Shown piece after piece: positions 1 through 10,153 of a DNA stretch of 34,746 bases. How positions within the stretch are numbered: position 1 is the first letter of the stretch; the number at the start of each line of letters is the position of its first letter. A program made the position numbers and the translations under genes. The stretch is from Lachnospiraceae bacterium. Its GTDB lineage: Bacteria > Bacillota > Clostridia > Lachnospirales > Lachnospiraceae. The stretch spans positions 1 through 34,746 of the forward strand of contig JAILAN010000046.1 of the NCBI GenBank assembly GCA_024681595.1, in the 5' to 3' direction. The notes below the pieces were generated by a model that was not told the origin of the DNA, searched no databases, and was given only the letters and a program-made list of their open reading frames with translations.

Positions 1-955
1 AGGCCGTGAACGTTTCTGGGCAAAGGGCATGGAGCAGGACAAGATAAATGCCTACATGACTCTTTATACGGCACTTGTTGAGATATGCAAGTGTGCGGCT
101 CCGATGATACCGTTCATGACAGAGGAGATCTATCAGAACCTCGTTCGTACCAACGACAGCAGTGCACCGGAGAGTATCCACCTCTGTGATTATCCGGTTG
201 CAAAGAAGGAATGGATCGATTCAGAACTTGAAGAGAATATGGAAGAAGTCCTTTCTATCGTTGTTCTCGGAAGAGCTGCAAGAAATGCGGCCAATATCAA
301 GACACGCCAGCCAATCAAAGCGATGCTTGTAAAGGCAGGAAAGGAACTTCCCGATTTCTTCGTTGATATCATCGAAGATGAATTAAATGTCAAGGAAGTT
401 TTATTCAAGGATGACGTTTCCGAATACGCAGGATACACATTTAAGCCTCAGCTTCGTACTGTCGGACCCAAATACGGCAAGGTTCTCGGCGGGATACAGA
501 AGTATCTTGCATCGGTTAACGGTACAGAAGCAATGAACACGCTTAAGAGTAACGGATCTTTAGACTTTGATGTTGACGGAACGAGCGTATCGCTTGCCGA
601 GGAAGACCTTCTTATCGATGTTACAACGAAGGAAGGATTCGTTACCGAGGGCGACAGCAATACGACAGTCGTTCTTGATACCAACCTTACTCCGGAGCTC
701 ATCGAAGAAGGATTTGTTCTTGAAGTCATCTCAAAGATCCAGACCATGCGTAAGGATTCGGACTTCGAGGTCATGGACAGGATAAAGGTCAGCATCAACG
801 GAAACGACAGGCTTGCTGATATAGTCCTTAAGAATAAGGACACTATCGCCACCAAGGTACTTGCTGATGAACTGACCAAGGGCAGTGAGTTTGCGATATC
901 AAAGGATTGGAATATCAATGGTGAAAAAGCAGTTATTTCATTAGAGCGCATATAG
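1..955 (+). CDS. ileS: Isoleucyl-tRNA synthetase, C-terminal part (5' truncated by window edge)
   Basis: The reading frame is already open at base 2 and continues upstream of the window, so this is the 3' end of a gene. The first residues (RERFWAKGMEQDK) and the following helical segment with APMIPFMTEEIYQNL are typical of the anticodon-binding domain of class I aminoacyl-tRNA synthetases. The later part (KTRQPIKAMLVKAG, then ELNVKEVLF) matches the C-terminal region of isoleucyl-tRNA synthetase. The enzyme charges tRNA-Ile in the cytoplasm. The HIGH and KMSKS catalytic motifs lie outside the window. No Cys-rich zinc motif is seen at the C-terminus, which suggests the longer eukaryote-like/type 2 IleS rather than the zinc-tailed type 1. 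That subtype call is inference. The stop is followed after 13 bases by glgP. Confidence 0.93.
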   Translation, partial: GRERFWAKGMEQDKINAYMTLYTALVEICKCAAPMIPFMTEEIYQNLVRTNDSSAPESIHLCDYPVAKKEWIDSELEENMEEVLSIVVLGRAARNAANIKTRQPIKAMLVKAGKELPDFFVDIIEDELNVKEVLFKDDVSEYAGYTFKPQLRTVGPKYGKVLGGIQKYLASVNGTEAMNTLKSNGSLDFDVDGTSVSLAEEDLLIDVTTKEGFVTEGDSNTTVVLDTNLTPELIEEGFVLEVISKIQTMRKDSDFEVMDRIKVSINGNDRLADIVLKNKDTIATKVLADELTKGSEFAISKDWNINGEKAVISLERI

Positions 956-968
956 AGGAGGGAAGAAT

Positions 969-3473
969 ATGGCAGCTAAGAAAACCCCGGAAACAGTTAC
1001 TACAGGATTTGTTTTTGACAAGGAAATGTTTAAAAACAGCGTTTTATATAACGTAAAGACCCTGCACAGAAAAACTATTCAGGAGGCAACTCCGGAGCAG
1101 ATCTTCCAGGCAGTTGCTTATGCCGTAAAGGATACGGTAGTTGATAACTGGATGGATACCCAGAAGCAGTTCGACAAGCAGGACCCCAAGACGGTCTACT
1201 ATATGTCGATGGAATTCCTTATGGGAAGAGCTCTGGGAAATAATATCATCAACCTTAAGGCCTACAAACCTGTAAAAGAAGCTCTTGATGAACTGGGGGT
1301 CGATCTTAATGTCATAGAGGACCAGGAGCCGGATGCGGCACTGGGTAACGGAGGCCTGGGAAGACTAGCCGCTTGTTTCCTTGATTCACTAGCAACACTC
1401 GGATATGCTGCATACGGATGCGGCATCAGATATCGCTATGGTATGTTCAAGCAGGTGATCAAAGACGGATATCAGGTTGAAGCTCCCGATAACTGGCTTG
1501 AGAACGGCAATCCTTTTGAACTTCGCCGTCCCGAATATTCCAAGATAGTCAAGTTCGGCGGATGGGTTGAGGCAACTCCCGATGAAAACGGCAGAAATCA
1601 CTTCCATCAGGAAGGATATCAGTCTGTCAAGGCTATCCCCTATGATCTTCCGATCGTTGGATACGGAAACGGTATAGTTGATACTCTTCGTATCTGGGAT
1701 GCCGAGCCCGTTGAGTGTTTCCAACTTGATTCTTTTGACAAGGGAGATTATCAAAAGGCTGTTGAGCAGGACAACCTCGCCAGAAATATCGTTGAAGTGC
1801 TTTATCCCAACGACAATCACTATGCAGGTAAGGAATTAAGACTTAAACAGCAGTACTTCTTCATTTCTGCATCCGTTCAGGAAGCAGTTGAGAAGTATAT
1901 GCGTAAGCATGATGATATACATAAGCTCTATGAAAAGGTTACTTTCCAGCTTAACGATACCCATCCTACGGTAGCTACGGCAGAGCTTATGAGGATACTT
2001 CTTGACGATTACAAGCTTGAGTGGATGGAAGCATGGGATATCATGTCAAAGACATGCGCATACACGAATCACACCATTATGTCGGAGGCCCTTGAAAAGT
2101 GGCCTATCGAGCTCTTCTCAAGACTTCTTCCCCGTATCTATCAGATCATCGAGGAGATCAACCGTCGCTTCGTGGCCGATATCGAGAAGCTGTATCCGAA
2201 CAGACCCGACAAGGTAAGGAATATGGCGATCATCTATGACGGACAGGTCAGGATGGCTTATCTTGCAATCGCCTGCGGTTATTCTGTAAACGGTGTTGCA
2301 AGACTTCATACAGAGATCTTAAAGAATCAGGAACTCAAGGACTTCTACGAGATGATGCCCGAGAAGTTCAATAACAAGACGAACGGTATAACACAGAGAA
2401 GATTCCTTCTTCACGGCAATCCGGCTCTTGCCAGCTGGGTTACGGCACATGTGGGCGATGACTGGATCACGAACCTTCCCAAGATCAACAAGCTCAAGGT
2501 TTATGCTTCTGATGAAAAGGCTCAGCAGGAGTTCATGAACATTAAGTATCAGAATAAGGTAAGGCTCGCCAAGTATATTCTTGAACACAACGGTGTAGAG
2601 GTAGATCCCAGATCGATATTCGATGTTCAGGTAAAGAGACTTCACGAATACAAGAGACAGCTGCTAAACATTCTGCACGTTATGTATCTTTACAATCAAC
2701 TCAAGGACAATCCGAACATGGACTTCTATCCCAGAACATTCATTTTCGGTGCCAAGGCAGCTGCAGGCTATTACAATGCCAAGATGACGATAAAGCTCAT
2801 CAATTCGGTTGCAGATGTCATCAACAATGATGAGAGCATCCAGGGCAAGCTGAAGGTTGTATTTATCGAAAACTACAGGGTATCAAATGCCGAGATGATC
2901 TTTGCTGCAGCTGATGTTTCCGAGCAGATATCTACCGCTTCAAAGGAAGCATCCGGAACAGGTAATATGAAGTTCATGTTAAACGGAGCGATTACCATAG
3001 GAACGATGGACGGTGCAAATGTCGAGATGTATGAAGAAGTCGGCAAGGACAACATGTTCATATTCGGTCTTAGCTCAGATGAAGTCATTAATTATGAAAA
3101 GAACGGCGGATATGATCCTACCGAGATATTCAATAACGATCCTGACATCAGACGCGTACTCATGCAGTTGATCAACGGGACATATGCTCCCAATGATCCG
3201 GATTTGTTCAGGACACTTTATAACTCACTGCTTAATACCCTGAGCACTTCAAAGGCCGATACATACTTCATCCTCAAGGATTTCAGATCATATGCGGATA
3301 CCCAGAAAAAGGTTGAGGAAGCATATCGTGATGAAAAGAGATGGGCTAAGATGGCCATAACCAACGTTGCCTGCTCAGGTAAGTTCACATCAGACAGAAC
3401 CATACAGGAGTATGTTGATGAGATCTGGCACCTCGACAAGGTTAAGATGCCCAAGAAAAAGACAACAAAATAA
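969..3473 (+). CDS. glgP: Glycogen/maltodextrin phosphorylase
   Basis: This 834-residue protein is a full-length GT35 alpha-glucan phosphorylase, which releases glucose-1-phosphate from alpha-1,4-glucans using pyridoxal phosphate. Family motifs run in order: YYMSMEFLMGRALGNN near residue 80, the GNGGLGRLAACFLDS block near 127, QLNDTHP near 325, VKRLHEYKRQ near 555, and the PLP-binding block EASGTGNMKFMLNG with the Schiff-base lysine at about K668. A strong Shine-Dalgarno (GAGGAGGG) lies a few bases before the ATG. The gene follows ileS by 13 bases with no visible promoter between, so read-through is likely. It could act on stored glycogen or on imported maltodextrins, and the sequence alone does not decide which. 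Confidence 0.96.
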   Translation: MAAKKTPETVTTGFVFDKEMFKNSVLYNVKTLHRKTIQEATPEQIFQAVAYAVKDTVVDNWMDTQKQFDKQDPKTVYYMSMEFLMGRALGNNIINLKAYKPVKEALDELGVDLNVIEDQEPDAALGNGGLGRLAACFLDSLATLGYAAYGCGIRYRYGMFKQVIKDGYQVEAPDNWLENGNPFELRRPEYSKIVKFGGWVEATPDENGRNHFHQEGYQSVKAIPYDLPIVGYGNGIVDTLRIWDAEPVECFQLDSFDKGDYQKAVEQDNLARNIVEVLYPNDNHYAGKELRLKQQYFFISASVQEAVEKYMRKHDDIHKLYEKVTFQLNDTHPTVATAELMRILLDDYKLEWMEAWDIMSKTCAYTNHTIMSEALEKWPIELFSRLLPRIYQIIEEINRRFVADIEKLYPNRPDKVRNMAIIYDGQVRMAYLAIACGYSVNGVARLHTEILKNQELKDFYEMMPEKFNNKTNGITQRRFLLHGNPALASWVTAHVGDDWITNLPKINKLKVYASDEKAQQEFMNIKYQNKVRLAKYILEHNGVEVDPRSIFDVQVKRLHEYKRQLLNILHVMYLYNQLKDNPNMDFYPRTFIFGAKAAAGYYNAKMTIKLINSVADVINNDESIQGKLKVVFIENYRVSNAEMIFAAADVSEQISTASKEASGTGNMKFMLNGAITIGTMDGANVEMYEEVGKDNMFIFGLSSDEVINYEKNGGYDPTEIFNNDPDIRRVLMQLINGTYAPNDPDLFRTLYNSLLNTLSTSKADTYFILKDFRSYADTQKKVEEAYRDEKRWAKMAITNVACSGKFTSDRTIQEYVDEIWHLDKVKMPKKKTTK

Positions 3474-3482
3474 GGTGCCGGG

Positions 3483-4943
3483 ATGAAGATAGGATTTGAC
3501 AATAACAAATACATTAAAATGCAGTCTGAACACATCAGGGAGCGCATTGGCAAATTCGGAGACAAGCTTTACCTTGAATTTGGAGGCAAGCTGTTTGATG
3601 ATTATCATGCATCAAGAGTCCTTCCGGGATTTGAACCGGACAGTAAGCTTCGGATGCTGATGGAGCTGTCTGACAGAGCCGAGATAGTGATCGTCATAAA
3701 TGCCATGGATATAGAGAAGAATAAAGTACGTGACGATCTCGGTATCACATATGATGAAGATGTTTTCAGACTGAAGCGTGTGTTTGAGGAGCGCGGACTG
3801 TATGTCGGAAGCGTGGTTCTCACACACTGCACCGGCCAGGAGGTAGCCTCGGCTTTCAAAAGCAGACTGGAGCGCCATGGCATCAAGGTATATCAGCATT
3901 ACATGATAGAGGGCTACCCTTCAAATGTTTCCCACATCATTTCCGAGGACGGTTTTGGCAAAAACGACTACATAGAAACATCAAGGCCTCTCGTAGTAGT
4001 TACGGCACCGGGCCCCGGATCGGGCAAGATGGCTACATGCTTAAGCCAGCTATACCATGAGAACAAGCGTGGGATAAAAGCAGGATACGCCAAATTTGAG
4101 ACATTTCCTATCTGGAACATACCGTTAAAGCATCCTATCAATCTCGCTTATGAGGCTGCTACGGCTGATCTTGATGATGTTAACATGATCGATCCGTTCC
4201 ATCTGGAGGCGTACGGCGAGACTGCGGTTAATTACAACAGAGATATAGAGATATTCCCGGTCCTTAATGCCATGTTCGAAGCCATCTACGGTGAGAGCCC
4301 GTATAAGTCTCCCACCGATATGGGAGTTAACATGGTGGGTAACTGCATAACCGATGATGAGGTCTGCGTTAACGCCTCGAATATGGAGATAATAAGGCGC
4401 TATTACAATACCCTCGTCAGGATAAAGGACGATAAGGCTACCGAGAACGAAGCCTATAAGATCGAACTGCTGATGAAGCAGGCTAAGATAACGACGGATG
4501 ACCGCAAGGTGACCATTGCCGCAAATGAACGTGCTGAGAGACTCGGATGCCCGGCAGCAGCCATAGAACTGGAGGACGGTACCATCATTACCTCCAAGAC
4601 AACTGATCTGCTTGGAGCATCTGCTGCACTGCTTCTTAACGCGCTTAAGCATCTGGCAGGAATAGATCATGACATTCATGTCATTTCTCCGGAAGCGATC
4701 GAGCCGATACAAAGACTCAAGACAGAGTATCTGGGAGGCAAGAACCCGAGGCTTCATACGGATGAGGTACTAATAGCACTCTCGATATCAGCCAGTACCG
4801 ATAAAAATGCCCTGGCTGCACTTGAAAAGATACCAAGCCTCAAAGGATGTCAGGTGCATACTTCGGTGATGCTCTCTAATGTAGATATCAAAACGTTCAA
4901 ACGACTGGGCATTGATCTCACGAGTGAACCGAAGAACAAATGA
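3483..4943 (+). CDS. DUF1846 family protein (UPF0371)
   Basis: This 486-residue protein matches the conserved DUF1846 family of Firmicutes and Actinobacteria in its start (MKIGFDNNKYIKMQSEHIRERI) and in its order of motifs. A glycine-rich nucleotide-binding-like loop, APGPGSGKMATCL, lies near residues 175-187. A conserved YNRDIEIFPVL block follows near 250. The family has solved structures but, as far as I know, no settled biochemical role. A nucleotide-dependent enzyme is plausible from the loop. It starts 9 bases after the glgP stop and is probably co-transcribed with it. An intrinsic terminator follows directly. No membrane segment or signal peptide is visible, so it should be cytoplasmic. 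Confidence 0.88.
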   Translation: MKIGFDNNKYIKMQSEHIRERIGKFGDKLYLEFGGKLFDDYHASRVLPGFEPDSKLRMLMELSDRAEIVIVINAMDIEKNKVRDDLGITYDEDVFRLKRVFEERGLYVGSVVLTHCTGQEVASAFKSRLERHGIKVYQHYMIEGYPSNVSHIISEDGFGKNDYIETSRPLVVVTAPGPGSGKMATCLSQLYHENKRGIKAGYAKFETFPIWNIPLKHPINLAYEAATADLDDVNMIDPFHLEAYGETAVNYNRDIEIFPVLNAMFEAIYGESPYKSPTDMGVNMVGNCITDDEVCVNASNMEIIRRYYNTLVRIKDDKATENEAYKIELLMKQAKITTDDRKVTIAANERAERLGCPAAAIELEDGTIITSKTTDLLGASAALLLNALKHLAGIDHDIHVISPEAIEPIQRLKTEYLGGKNPRLHTDEVLIALSISASTDKNALAALEKIPSLKGCQVHTSVMLSNVDIKTFKRLGIDLTSEPKNK

Positions 4944-4950
4944 CGATAAC

Positions 4951-4983
4951 AAAGGGACCTTTGTCAGGGTCCCTTTATGGTTT
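4951..4983 (+). terminator. Intrinsic terminator after the DUF1846 gene
   Basis: A 9-bp perfect stem (AAAGGGACC at 4951-4959 with GGTCCCTTT at 4968-4976) has an 8-base loop and is followed by a weak, interrupted T-rich tail. It sits 7 bases after the stop codon and before the ftsH promoter, so it probably ends the ileS-glgP-DUF1846 transcript. Confidence 0.75.
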
Positions 4984-5019
4984 TCAGTCAATTTTATTAA
5001 ATATTTTACAAACAGTTAA

Positions 5020-5048
5020 TTGTTTTTGTGACTGCCCGTATTTATATT
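5020..5048 (+). promoter_or_regulatory. Sigma-A type promoter for ftsH
   Basis: TTGTTT at 5020-5025 and TATATT at 5043-5048 are spaced by 17 bases, between the upstream terminator and the ftsH start. Transcription would begin near 5055, leaving a short leader before the GGAG at 5072-5075. The hexamers are imperfect, so this is a prediction from sequence only. Confidence 0.55.
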
Positions 5049-5081
5049 ATAAGAAAACCCATAATAAATTCGGAGAAACAG

Positions 5082-7265
5082 ATGGATAACAATATTAACG
5101 AATACGATAATAACGACCGCATGGATCAGGGCGGAAACCAGCATGATCAGGGCGGGTCGAACGGACAAGGCAACGGAGGGCGCGATCCCAGACGCCAGAA
5201 CATAATCATGCTGATAATAGTGGCACTGTTATCGCTTTTTATCGTCTCTGCACTGATGAATCTGTTTACCGGTAAATCCACCGAAGAGATCACTTATACG
5301 GAATTTATCGATATGCTTTCACAGGGCAAGGTCGAGTCTGCCGAAATAGATTCGGACCGTGTGTATATCACATTAAAAGATACGGGATCGAATATCGCCA
5401 ATGAAAACTTTGCGCTGTTTTATCCTGCACTTATGACCCAGAAGGTATCATATTTTACAGGTAAGGTCGAAGAGGATGACACCCTGACAAAGAGACTGCT
5501 TGATGCAGGTGTTGAGGTACAGGGCAAGGTCACAAATACCAGTGCCATCATACTCAATATCTTCCTGTCATATGTATTCCCCATACTGCTGATGTGGGTT
5601 CTGCTTAGCTTCCTCTTTAAAAAGATGAGCAAGGGAGGAGGACCTTTTAACGTCGGCAAATCAACAGCCAAGGTCTATGTACAGAAGGAAACCGGAGTGA
5701 CCTTTAAGGATGTGGCCGGAGAGGATGAAGCCAAGGAGTCTTTGCAGGAGGTTGTGGATTTTCTTCATAATCCCGAAAAGTATTCCGGTATCGGAGCCAA
5801 GCTTCCCAAAGGAGCACTGCTGGTGGGACCTCCGGGAACAGGTAAGACGTTGCTGGCCAAGGCGGTGGCCGGTGAAGCTCATGTTCCTTTCTTTTCTTTG
5901 TCCGGTTCAGACTTTATTGAACTGTATGTAGGCGTCGGAGCATCACGTGTCAGAGATCTTTTCAAGGAAGCAACGAGAAATGCTCCCTGTATCATATTTA
6001 TAGATGAGATAGACGCGATAGGACGAAGCCGTGATTCCAAGTACGGAGGAGGCAATGAAGAACGTGAGCAGACGCTAAATCAGCTGTTGTCCGAGATGGA
6101 TGGATTTGATACGTCCAAAGGTATCCTGGTGCTCGGTGCGACGAACAGACCTGAGATCCTTGACAAGGCGCTTCTTCGTCCCGGACGTTTTGACCGCAGG
6201 ATCATCGTTGACAAGCCTGATCTTAAAGGCAGAGTAGAGATATTAAAGGTTCATGCCAAGGATGTTCATATGGATGAGACAGTGGATCTTAACGAGATCG
6301 CACTGGCCACATCCGGAGCCGTCGGAGCAGATCTTGCTAACATGATAAATGAAGCAGCCATAATGGCAGTCCAGAACGGCAGAAAGACCGTCTGCCAGAA
6401 GGATCTGTTCGCAGCTGTCGAACAGGTTCTGGTCGGCAAGGAAAAGAAGGACCGCATCATGTCCCAGAAGGAGCGCAAGATCGTATCATACCACGAGGTC
6501 GGACATGCCCTTATCGGTGCTCTGCAGAAAAACTCGGAACCCATTCAGAAGATAACCATAGTTCCGAGGACAATGGGTGCCCTTGGATATGTCATGAACG
6601 TTCCCGAGGAGGAAAAATACCTCGAATCCAAGCAGGAACTGCATGATAATATCGTAGGACTGCTGGGCGGACGCGCGGCGGAGGAGATATTCTTCGGTGA
6701 TGTCACAACCGGAGCATCAAATGATATAGAAAAGGCTACTGCCATCGCTCAGAACATGATCACCAGATTCGGTATGTCAGAAAAATTCGGTCTGATGGGG
6801 CTGGCAACAGTGGAGAGTCAGTACCTTGAAGGAAATAACAGATATACATGCTCTGACCGTACGGTAGCCGATATCGATACCGAGGTCATGAAACTGCTTA
6901 AAGAGTGCTATGAAGAGGCCAAAAAGATGATATCCGAAAACAAGGATGTCATGGATGTACTGGCTGCGCACCTTCTTGAAAAAGAGACGATCACCGGCAA
7001 GGAATTCATGAAAATCTTCCGCGAGCAGAAGGGTATACCCGAACCTGAAGAGCCTGCTGAAGACGAAAACAAAACCGGTAATGAATTATCTAAGGAAGAT
7101 ACACCGGCCATAGAGGAAGCGGCAACCGAAAACAGTGAAACCGCGGATACCAGCGAAGGATCAGGAAAAGGGGAAGAGCCCAGATGGATGCCTCCAACCC
7201 CCGGCCCTGACAGGGAAAAGGACGGCACACCCAGGGGAAGGTTCTCCAATCTTCCTATTGTATAA
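5082..7265 (+). CDS. ftsH: ATP-dependent zinc metalloprotease FtsH
   Basis: FtsH is a membrane-anchored hexameric AAA+ protease that degrades misfolded membrane proteins and regulatory proteins. Using the ATG at 5082, which has GGAG six bases upstream, the protein has 727 residues. An in-frame GTG at 5028 would overlap the promoter and is rejected. In order: a hydrophilic Gly/Asp/Asn-rich N-terminus, TM1 (about 45-65), an extracytoplasmic FtsH domain, TM2 (about 155-180), Walker A GPPGTGKT (249-256), Walker B IIFIDE (D308, E309), the second region of homology ending RPGRFDRR, and the zinc site HEVGH (471-475). The site reads HEVGH where HEAGH is usual. The last 85 or so residues form an acidic Glu/Pro/Thr-rich tail, probably disordered. 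Confidence 0.97.
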   Translation: MDNNINEYDNNDRMDQGGNQHDQGGSNGQGNGGRDPRRQNIIMLIIVALLSLFIVSALMNLFTGKSTEEITYTEFIDMLSQGKVESAEIDSDRVYITLKDTGSNIANENFALFYPALMTQKVSYFTGKVEEDDTLTKRLLDAGVEVQGKVTNTSAIILNIFLSYVFPILLMWVLLSFLFKKMSKGGGPFNVGKSTAKVYVQKETGVTFKDVAGEDEAKESLQEVVDFLHNPEKYSGIGAKLPKGALLVGPPGTGKTLLAKAVAGEAHVPFFSLSGSDFIELYVGVGASRVRDLFKEATRNAPCIIFIDEIDAIGRSRDSKYGGGNEEREQTLNQLLSEMDGFDTSKGILVLGATNRPEILDKALLRPGRFDRRIIVDKPDLKGRVEILKVHAKDVHMDETVDLNEIALATSGAVGADLANMINEAAIMAVQNGRKTVCQKDLFAAVEQVLVGKEKKDRIMSQKERKIVSYHEVGHALIGALQKNSEPIQKITIVPRTMGALGYVMNVPEEEKYLESKQELHDNIVGLLGGRAAEEIFFGDVTTGASNDIEKATAIAQNMITRFGMSEKFGLMGLATVESQYLEGNNRYTCSDRTVADIDTEVMKLLKECYEEAKKMISENKDVMDVLAAHLLEKETITGKEFMKIFREQKGIPEPEEPAEDENKTGNELSKEDTPAIEEAATENSETADTSEGSGKGEEPRWMPPTPGPDREKDGTPRGRFSNLPIV

Positions 7266-7303
7266 ATATAATACAGAACAGTAATTCAACGGCTTTCTAC
7301 ACT

Positions 7304-9166
7304 ATGTTCAATATCCAGGAGGAATTAAAAAAGCTCCCCCACGATCCGGGGGTCTACATCATGCATGATGCGGACGATACCGTGATCTACGTCGGAAAAG
7401 CCAAAGACCTGCACAACCGTGTCAGGTCTTATTTTCGTAAGATCACCGGTCGCGGTCCCTGGATTGACAAAATGGTCGCCCTCATCGATTATTTTGAGTA
7501 TATCGTAACCGATTCCGAACTCGAGGCTCTGGTCCTTGAGAACAATCTTATCAAGGAATATACCCCAAAATACAATACAATGCTCAAGGATGACAAGACC
7601 TATCCCTATATAAAGGTTTCACTGGGAGAGGACTATCCCAGGGTTACTTCGGTCAGACAGATGAAGAAGGACAGGTCCAGGTATTTCGGGCCCTATTCAT
7701 CCGCATATGCTGTTAATAATACTATCGAGCTGGTGAACAAGATATTTATGCTAAGGACCTGCAACAGATCCCTTCCCAAAGATATCGGTGTCGGAAGACC
7801 GTGCCTTAACAGCCATATCGGAAGGTGCTGTGTCCCGTGTACGGGTAATGTAACCAGGGAGGAATATGCCACCAGAGTAGATGGTGCTATCAGATTCCTT
7901 AACGGAGAATATGGAGACACGCTGGTCAAACTCAAAGAGAAAATGACGCAGTTGTCAGAAAATATGGAATACGAGGAAGCTTCCAAGGTCAGGGATCTTT
8001 ATAACAGTGTGCTCTTTATATCGGAGAAACAAAAGATCACGGCCTATGATGAAGATGACAAGGACATTATCGCTTTGGCTGGAAATGACAGTGATGCCGT
8101 GATACAGGTCTTTTTTGTGAGATCCGGTAAACTGATCGGCAGGGAACATTTTCATATGAAGAATGTCGAAGGTGTTCAAAGAAAAGATATCATTGAGGAT
8201 TTTATCAAGCAGTTCTATGCAGGAACGCCATATATACCCCGAGAGCTGATGATCGAAGAAGAGATAGAGGATATCGATGTGATCTCGGGATTCCTTGCCC
8301 AGAAACGGGGATCCAAGGTCACGATAACGGTTCCGAAGATCGGGAAAAAAGAAAAACTCGTCGAACTGGCTGCCAAAAATGCCGCGCTGATACTTGACCG
8401 CAATATGGAGGAGATCAAGCGCAAGGAAGCCAAAACTACAGGAGCCGTCCGTGAGATATCGGATCTGCTGGGCATTCCCTCGATCAACAGGATGGAGGCA
8501 TATGATATTTCAAATATCAGCGGCTTTATGAATGTAGGCTCCATGGTCGTATTTGAAAAGGGCAAGCCCAAAAAGACGGATTACCGCAAATTCAGGATCA
8601 AAACAGTAGCGGGGCCCGATGATTATGCATGCATGAAGGAAGTCCTGACGAGGCGCTTTCTTCATGGAATGGAAGACAGGGCACGTCTGGAAAACATGGA
8701 AAGTGACGATGAATACGGATCATTCTGTCTGTTCCCCGACCTGCTGCTGATGGACGGAGGAAAAGGACAGGTTAATATAGCACTCGAGGTCCTCTCAGAG
8801 CTTGGGATAGATATCCCTGTGTGCGGAATGGTCAAGGATGATGACCATAATACCAGAGGATTATATTTTAATAATGTAGAGCTTCCGATAGATAAAAGGA
8901 GTGAAGGATTTAAGCTTATTACCAGGATTCAGGATGAGGCTCACAGATTTGCCATTGAATATCACAGGAGCCTGCGGACCAGATCACAGACTCACTCGGT
9001 ACTGGATGAGATCCCGGGTGTAGGTCCGCAAAGACGAAGGGCACTGATGAAGGCATATACATCCATAGATGAAGTCAAAAATGCATCTGTCGAGGAACTG
9101 ATGGAAACTGTACACATACCGGCAACGACAGCCCGGAGCATATATGATTTTTTCCACAAGGAATGA
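7304..9166 (+). CDS. uvrC: Excinuclease ABC subunit C
   Basis: UvrC makes the two incisions in nucleotide excision repair, working with UvrA and UvrB. The 620 residues carry the N-terminal GIY-YIG nuclease (GVYIMHDADDTVIYVGKAKD near 16-35). A UVR motif that contacts UvrB lies near 205-235. The RNase H-like nuclease domain holds the DISNISG and LLMDGGKGQVN blocks, and a C-terminal helix-hairpin-helix DNA-binding region includes IPGVGPQRRRALM. The length is normal for the family. The ATG is placed by homology, because no clear Shine-Dalgarno precedes it. A perfect TATAAT at 7267-7272, just after the ftsH stop, could be the -10 of its own promoter, but I found no convincing -35. Confidence 0.96.
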   Translation: MFNIQEELKKLPHDPGVYIMHDADDTVIYVGKAKDLHNRVRSYFRKITGRGPWIDKMVALIDYFEYIVTDSELEALVLENNLIKEYTPKYNTMLKDDKTYPYIKVSLGEDYPRVTSVRQMKKDRSRYFGPYSSAYAVNNTIELVNKIFMLRTCNRSLPKDIGVGRPCLNSHIGRCCVPCTGNVTREEYATRVDGAIRFLNGEYGDTLVKLKEKMTQLSENMEYEEASKVRDLYNSVLFISEKQKITAYDEDDKDIIALAGNDSDAVIQVFFVRSGKLIGREHFHMKNVEGVQRKDIIEDFIKQFYAGTPYIPRELMIEEEIEDIDVISGFLAQKRGSKVTITVPKIGKKEKLVELAAKNAALILDRNMEEIKRKEAKTTGAVREISDLLGIPSINRMEAYDISNISGFMNVGSMVVFEKGKPKKTDYRKFRIKTVAGPDDYACMKEVLTRRFLHGMEDRARLENMESDDEYGSFCLFPDLLLMDGGKGQVNIALEVLSELGIDIPVCGMVKDDDHNTRGLYFNNVELPIDKRSEGFKLITRIQDEAHRFAIEYHRSLRTRSQTHSVLDEIPGVGPQRRRALMKAYTSIDEVKNASVEELMETVHIPATTARSIYDFFHKE

Positions 9167-9171
9167 AAATA

Positions 9172-9186
9172 ATGTTATGATAACAT
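9172..9186. promoter_or_regulatory. Perfect 15-bp palindrome before hprK (possible operator)
   Basis: ATGTTAT-G-ATAACAT has two perfect 7-base arms around one central base. It lies just upstream of the hprK Shine-Dalgarno (AAAAAGGAGG) and contains a TATGAT hexamer that could be a -10 box. This is the layout of a small repressor site, but there is no independent evidence that anything binds here. Confidence 0.35.
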
Positions 9187-9206
9187 GAGAAAAAGGAGGT
9201 ATTTCC

Positions 9207-10151
9207 ATGGCGAGCGTTAAACTTGAAAAGATAATAGAGAGAATGAAACTGACCAATTTCACTCCGGAACTTGATATTACCAAGGTCAGAGTCAGGGTTC
9301 CTGATATAAACAGACCTGCGTTGCAGATGGCGGGATACTTTGAACACTTTGAAGCAACACGTCTGCAGGTCATCGGATTTGTCGAGTACTCGTATATGGA
9401 GGGCCTTCCTGAGGCCAGACAAAAGGAGATCTATCAAAAACTTCTTGGATGTGATATCCCCGCTATCGTTTTTTGCAGAGAACTCGCTCCCAATGAATTA
9501 TTCCTTAAATATGCGATAGAAAACAATGTTCCGATACTGGGAACCAAGAAAGCGACCTCTGCTTTTTCAGCGGAGATAATTAGATGGCTGAACGTTCAAC
9601 TGGCACCTTGTATTTCGATCCACGGCGTTCTGGTCGATGTATTCGGCGAAGGCGTTCTCATCACGGGTGAATCCGGAATAGGTAAATCCGAAGCAGCATT
9701 GGAACTCGTTAAGAGAGGACACAGACTGGTAACGGATGATGCTGTTGAGATACGCAAGGTATCCGATGAAACGCTGGTCGGATCCGCTCCCGATGTAACA
9801 CGTCATTTTATAGAGTTAAGGGGTATCGGCATTATAGACGTCAAGACACTGTACGGTGTTTCATCCGTAAAGGATACACAGAATATAGACCTGGTCATTC
9901 ATCTTGAGGACTGGAACAAGGAAAAGGAATATGACAGACTCGGGCTTGAGGAGGAGTATATAGAGTATCTCGGAAACAAGGTCGTATGTCACAACATTCC
10001 GATCAGACCGGGACGTAATCTGGCTGTCATCTGTGAGTCTGCAGCCATAAACCACAGACAGAAAAAGATGGGATACAATGCCGCACAGGAGTTATACCGC
10101 CGTGTTCAGGAATCTCTGGTCAACGGCAAGCATGATGAGGAGGATGATTAA
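9207..10151 (+). CDS. hprK: HPr kinase/phosphorylase
   Basis: HprK phosphorylates and dephosphorylates the regulatory serine of HPr and Crh in response to fructose-1,6-bisphosphate and phosphate, which controls CcpA-type carbon catabolite repression. The 314-residue protein is of normal length. It shows the N-terminal DRTGG-like domain, the SIHGVLVDVFGEGVLI segment with the catalytic histidine near 139, Walker A GESGIGKS (154-161), and the family signature RGIGIIDVKTLYG near 206. A very strong Shine-Dalgarno precedes the ATG. The glucokinase gene begins 3 bases after its stop. The probable substrate, an HPr paralogue, is encoded 3.5 kb downstream in the same gene run. Confidence 0.96.
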   Translation: MASVKLEKIIERMKLTNFTPELDITKVRVRVPDINRPALQMAGYFEHFEATRLQVIGFVEYSYMEGLPEARQKEIYQKLLGCDIPAIVFCRELAPNELFLKYAIENNVPILGTKKATSAFSAEIIRWLNVQLAPCISIHGVLVDVFGEGVLITGESGIGKSEAALELVKRGHRLVTDDAVEIRKVSDETLVGSAPDVTRHFIELRGIGIIDVKTLYGVSSVKDTQNIDLVIHLEDWNKEKEYDRLGLEEEYIEYLGNKVVCHNIPIRPGRNLAVICESAAINHRQKKMGYNAAQELYRRVQESLVNGKHDEEDD

Positions 10152-10153
10152 GG

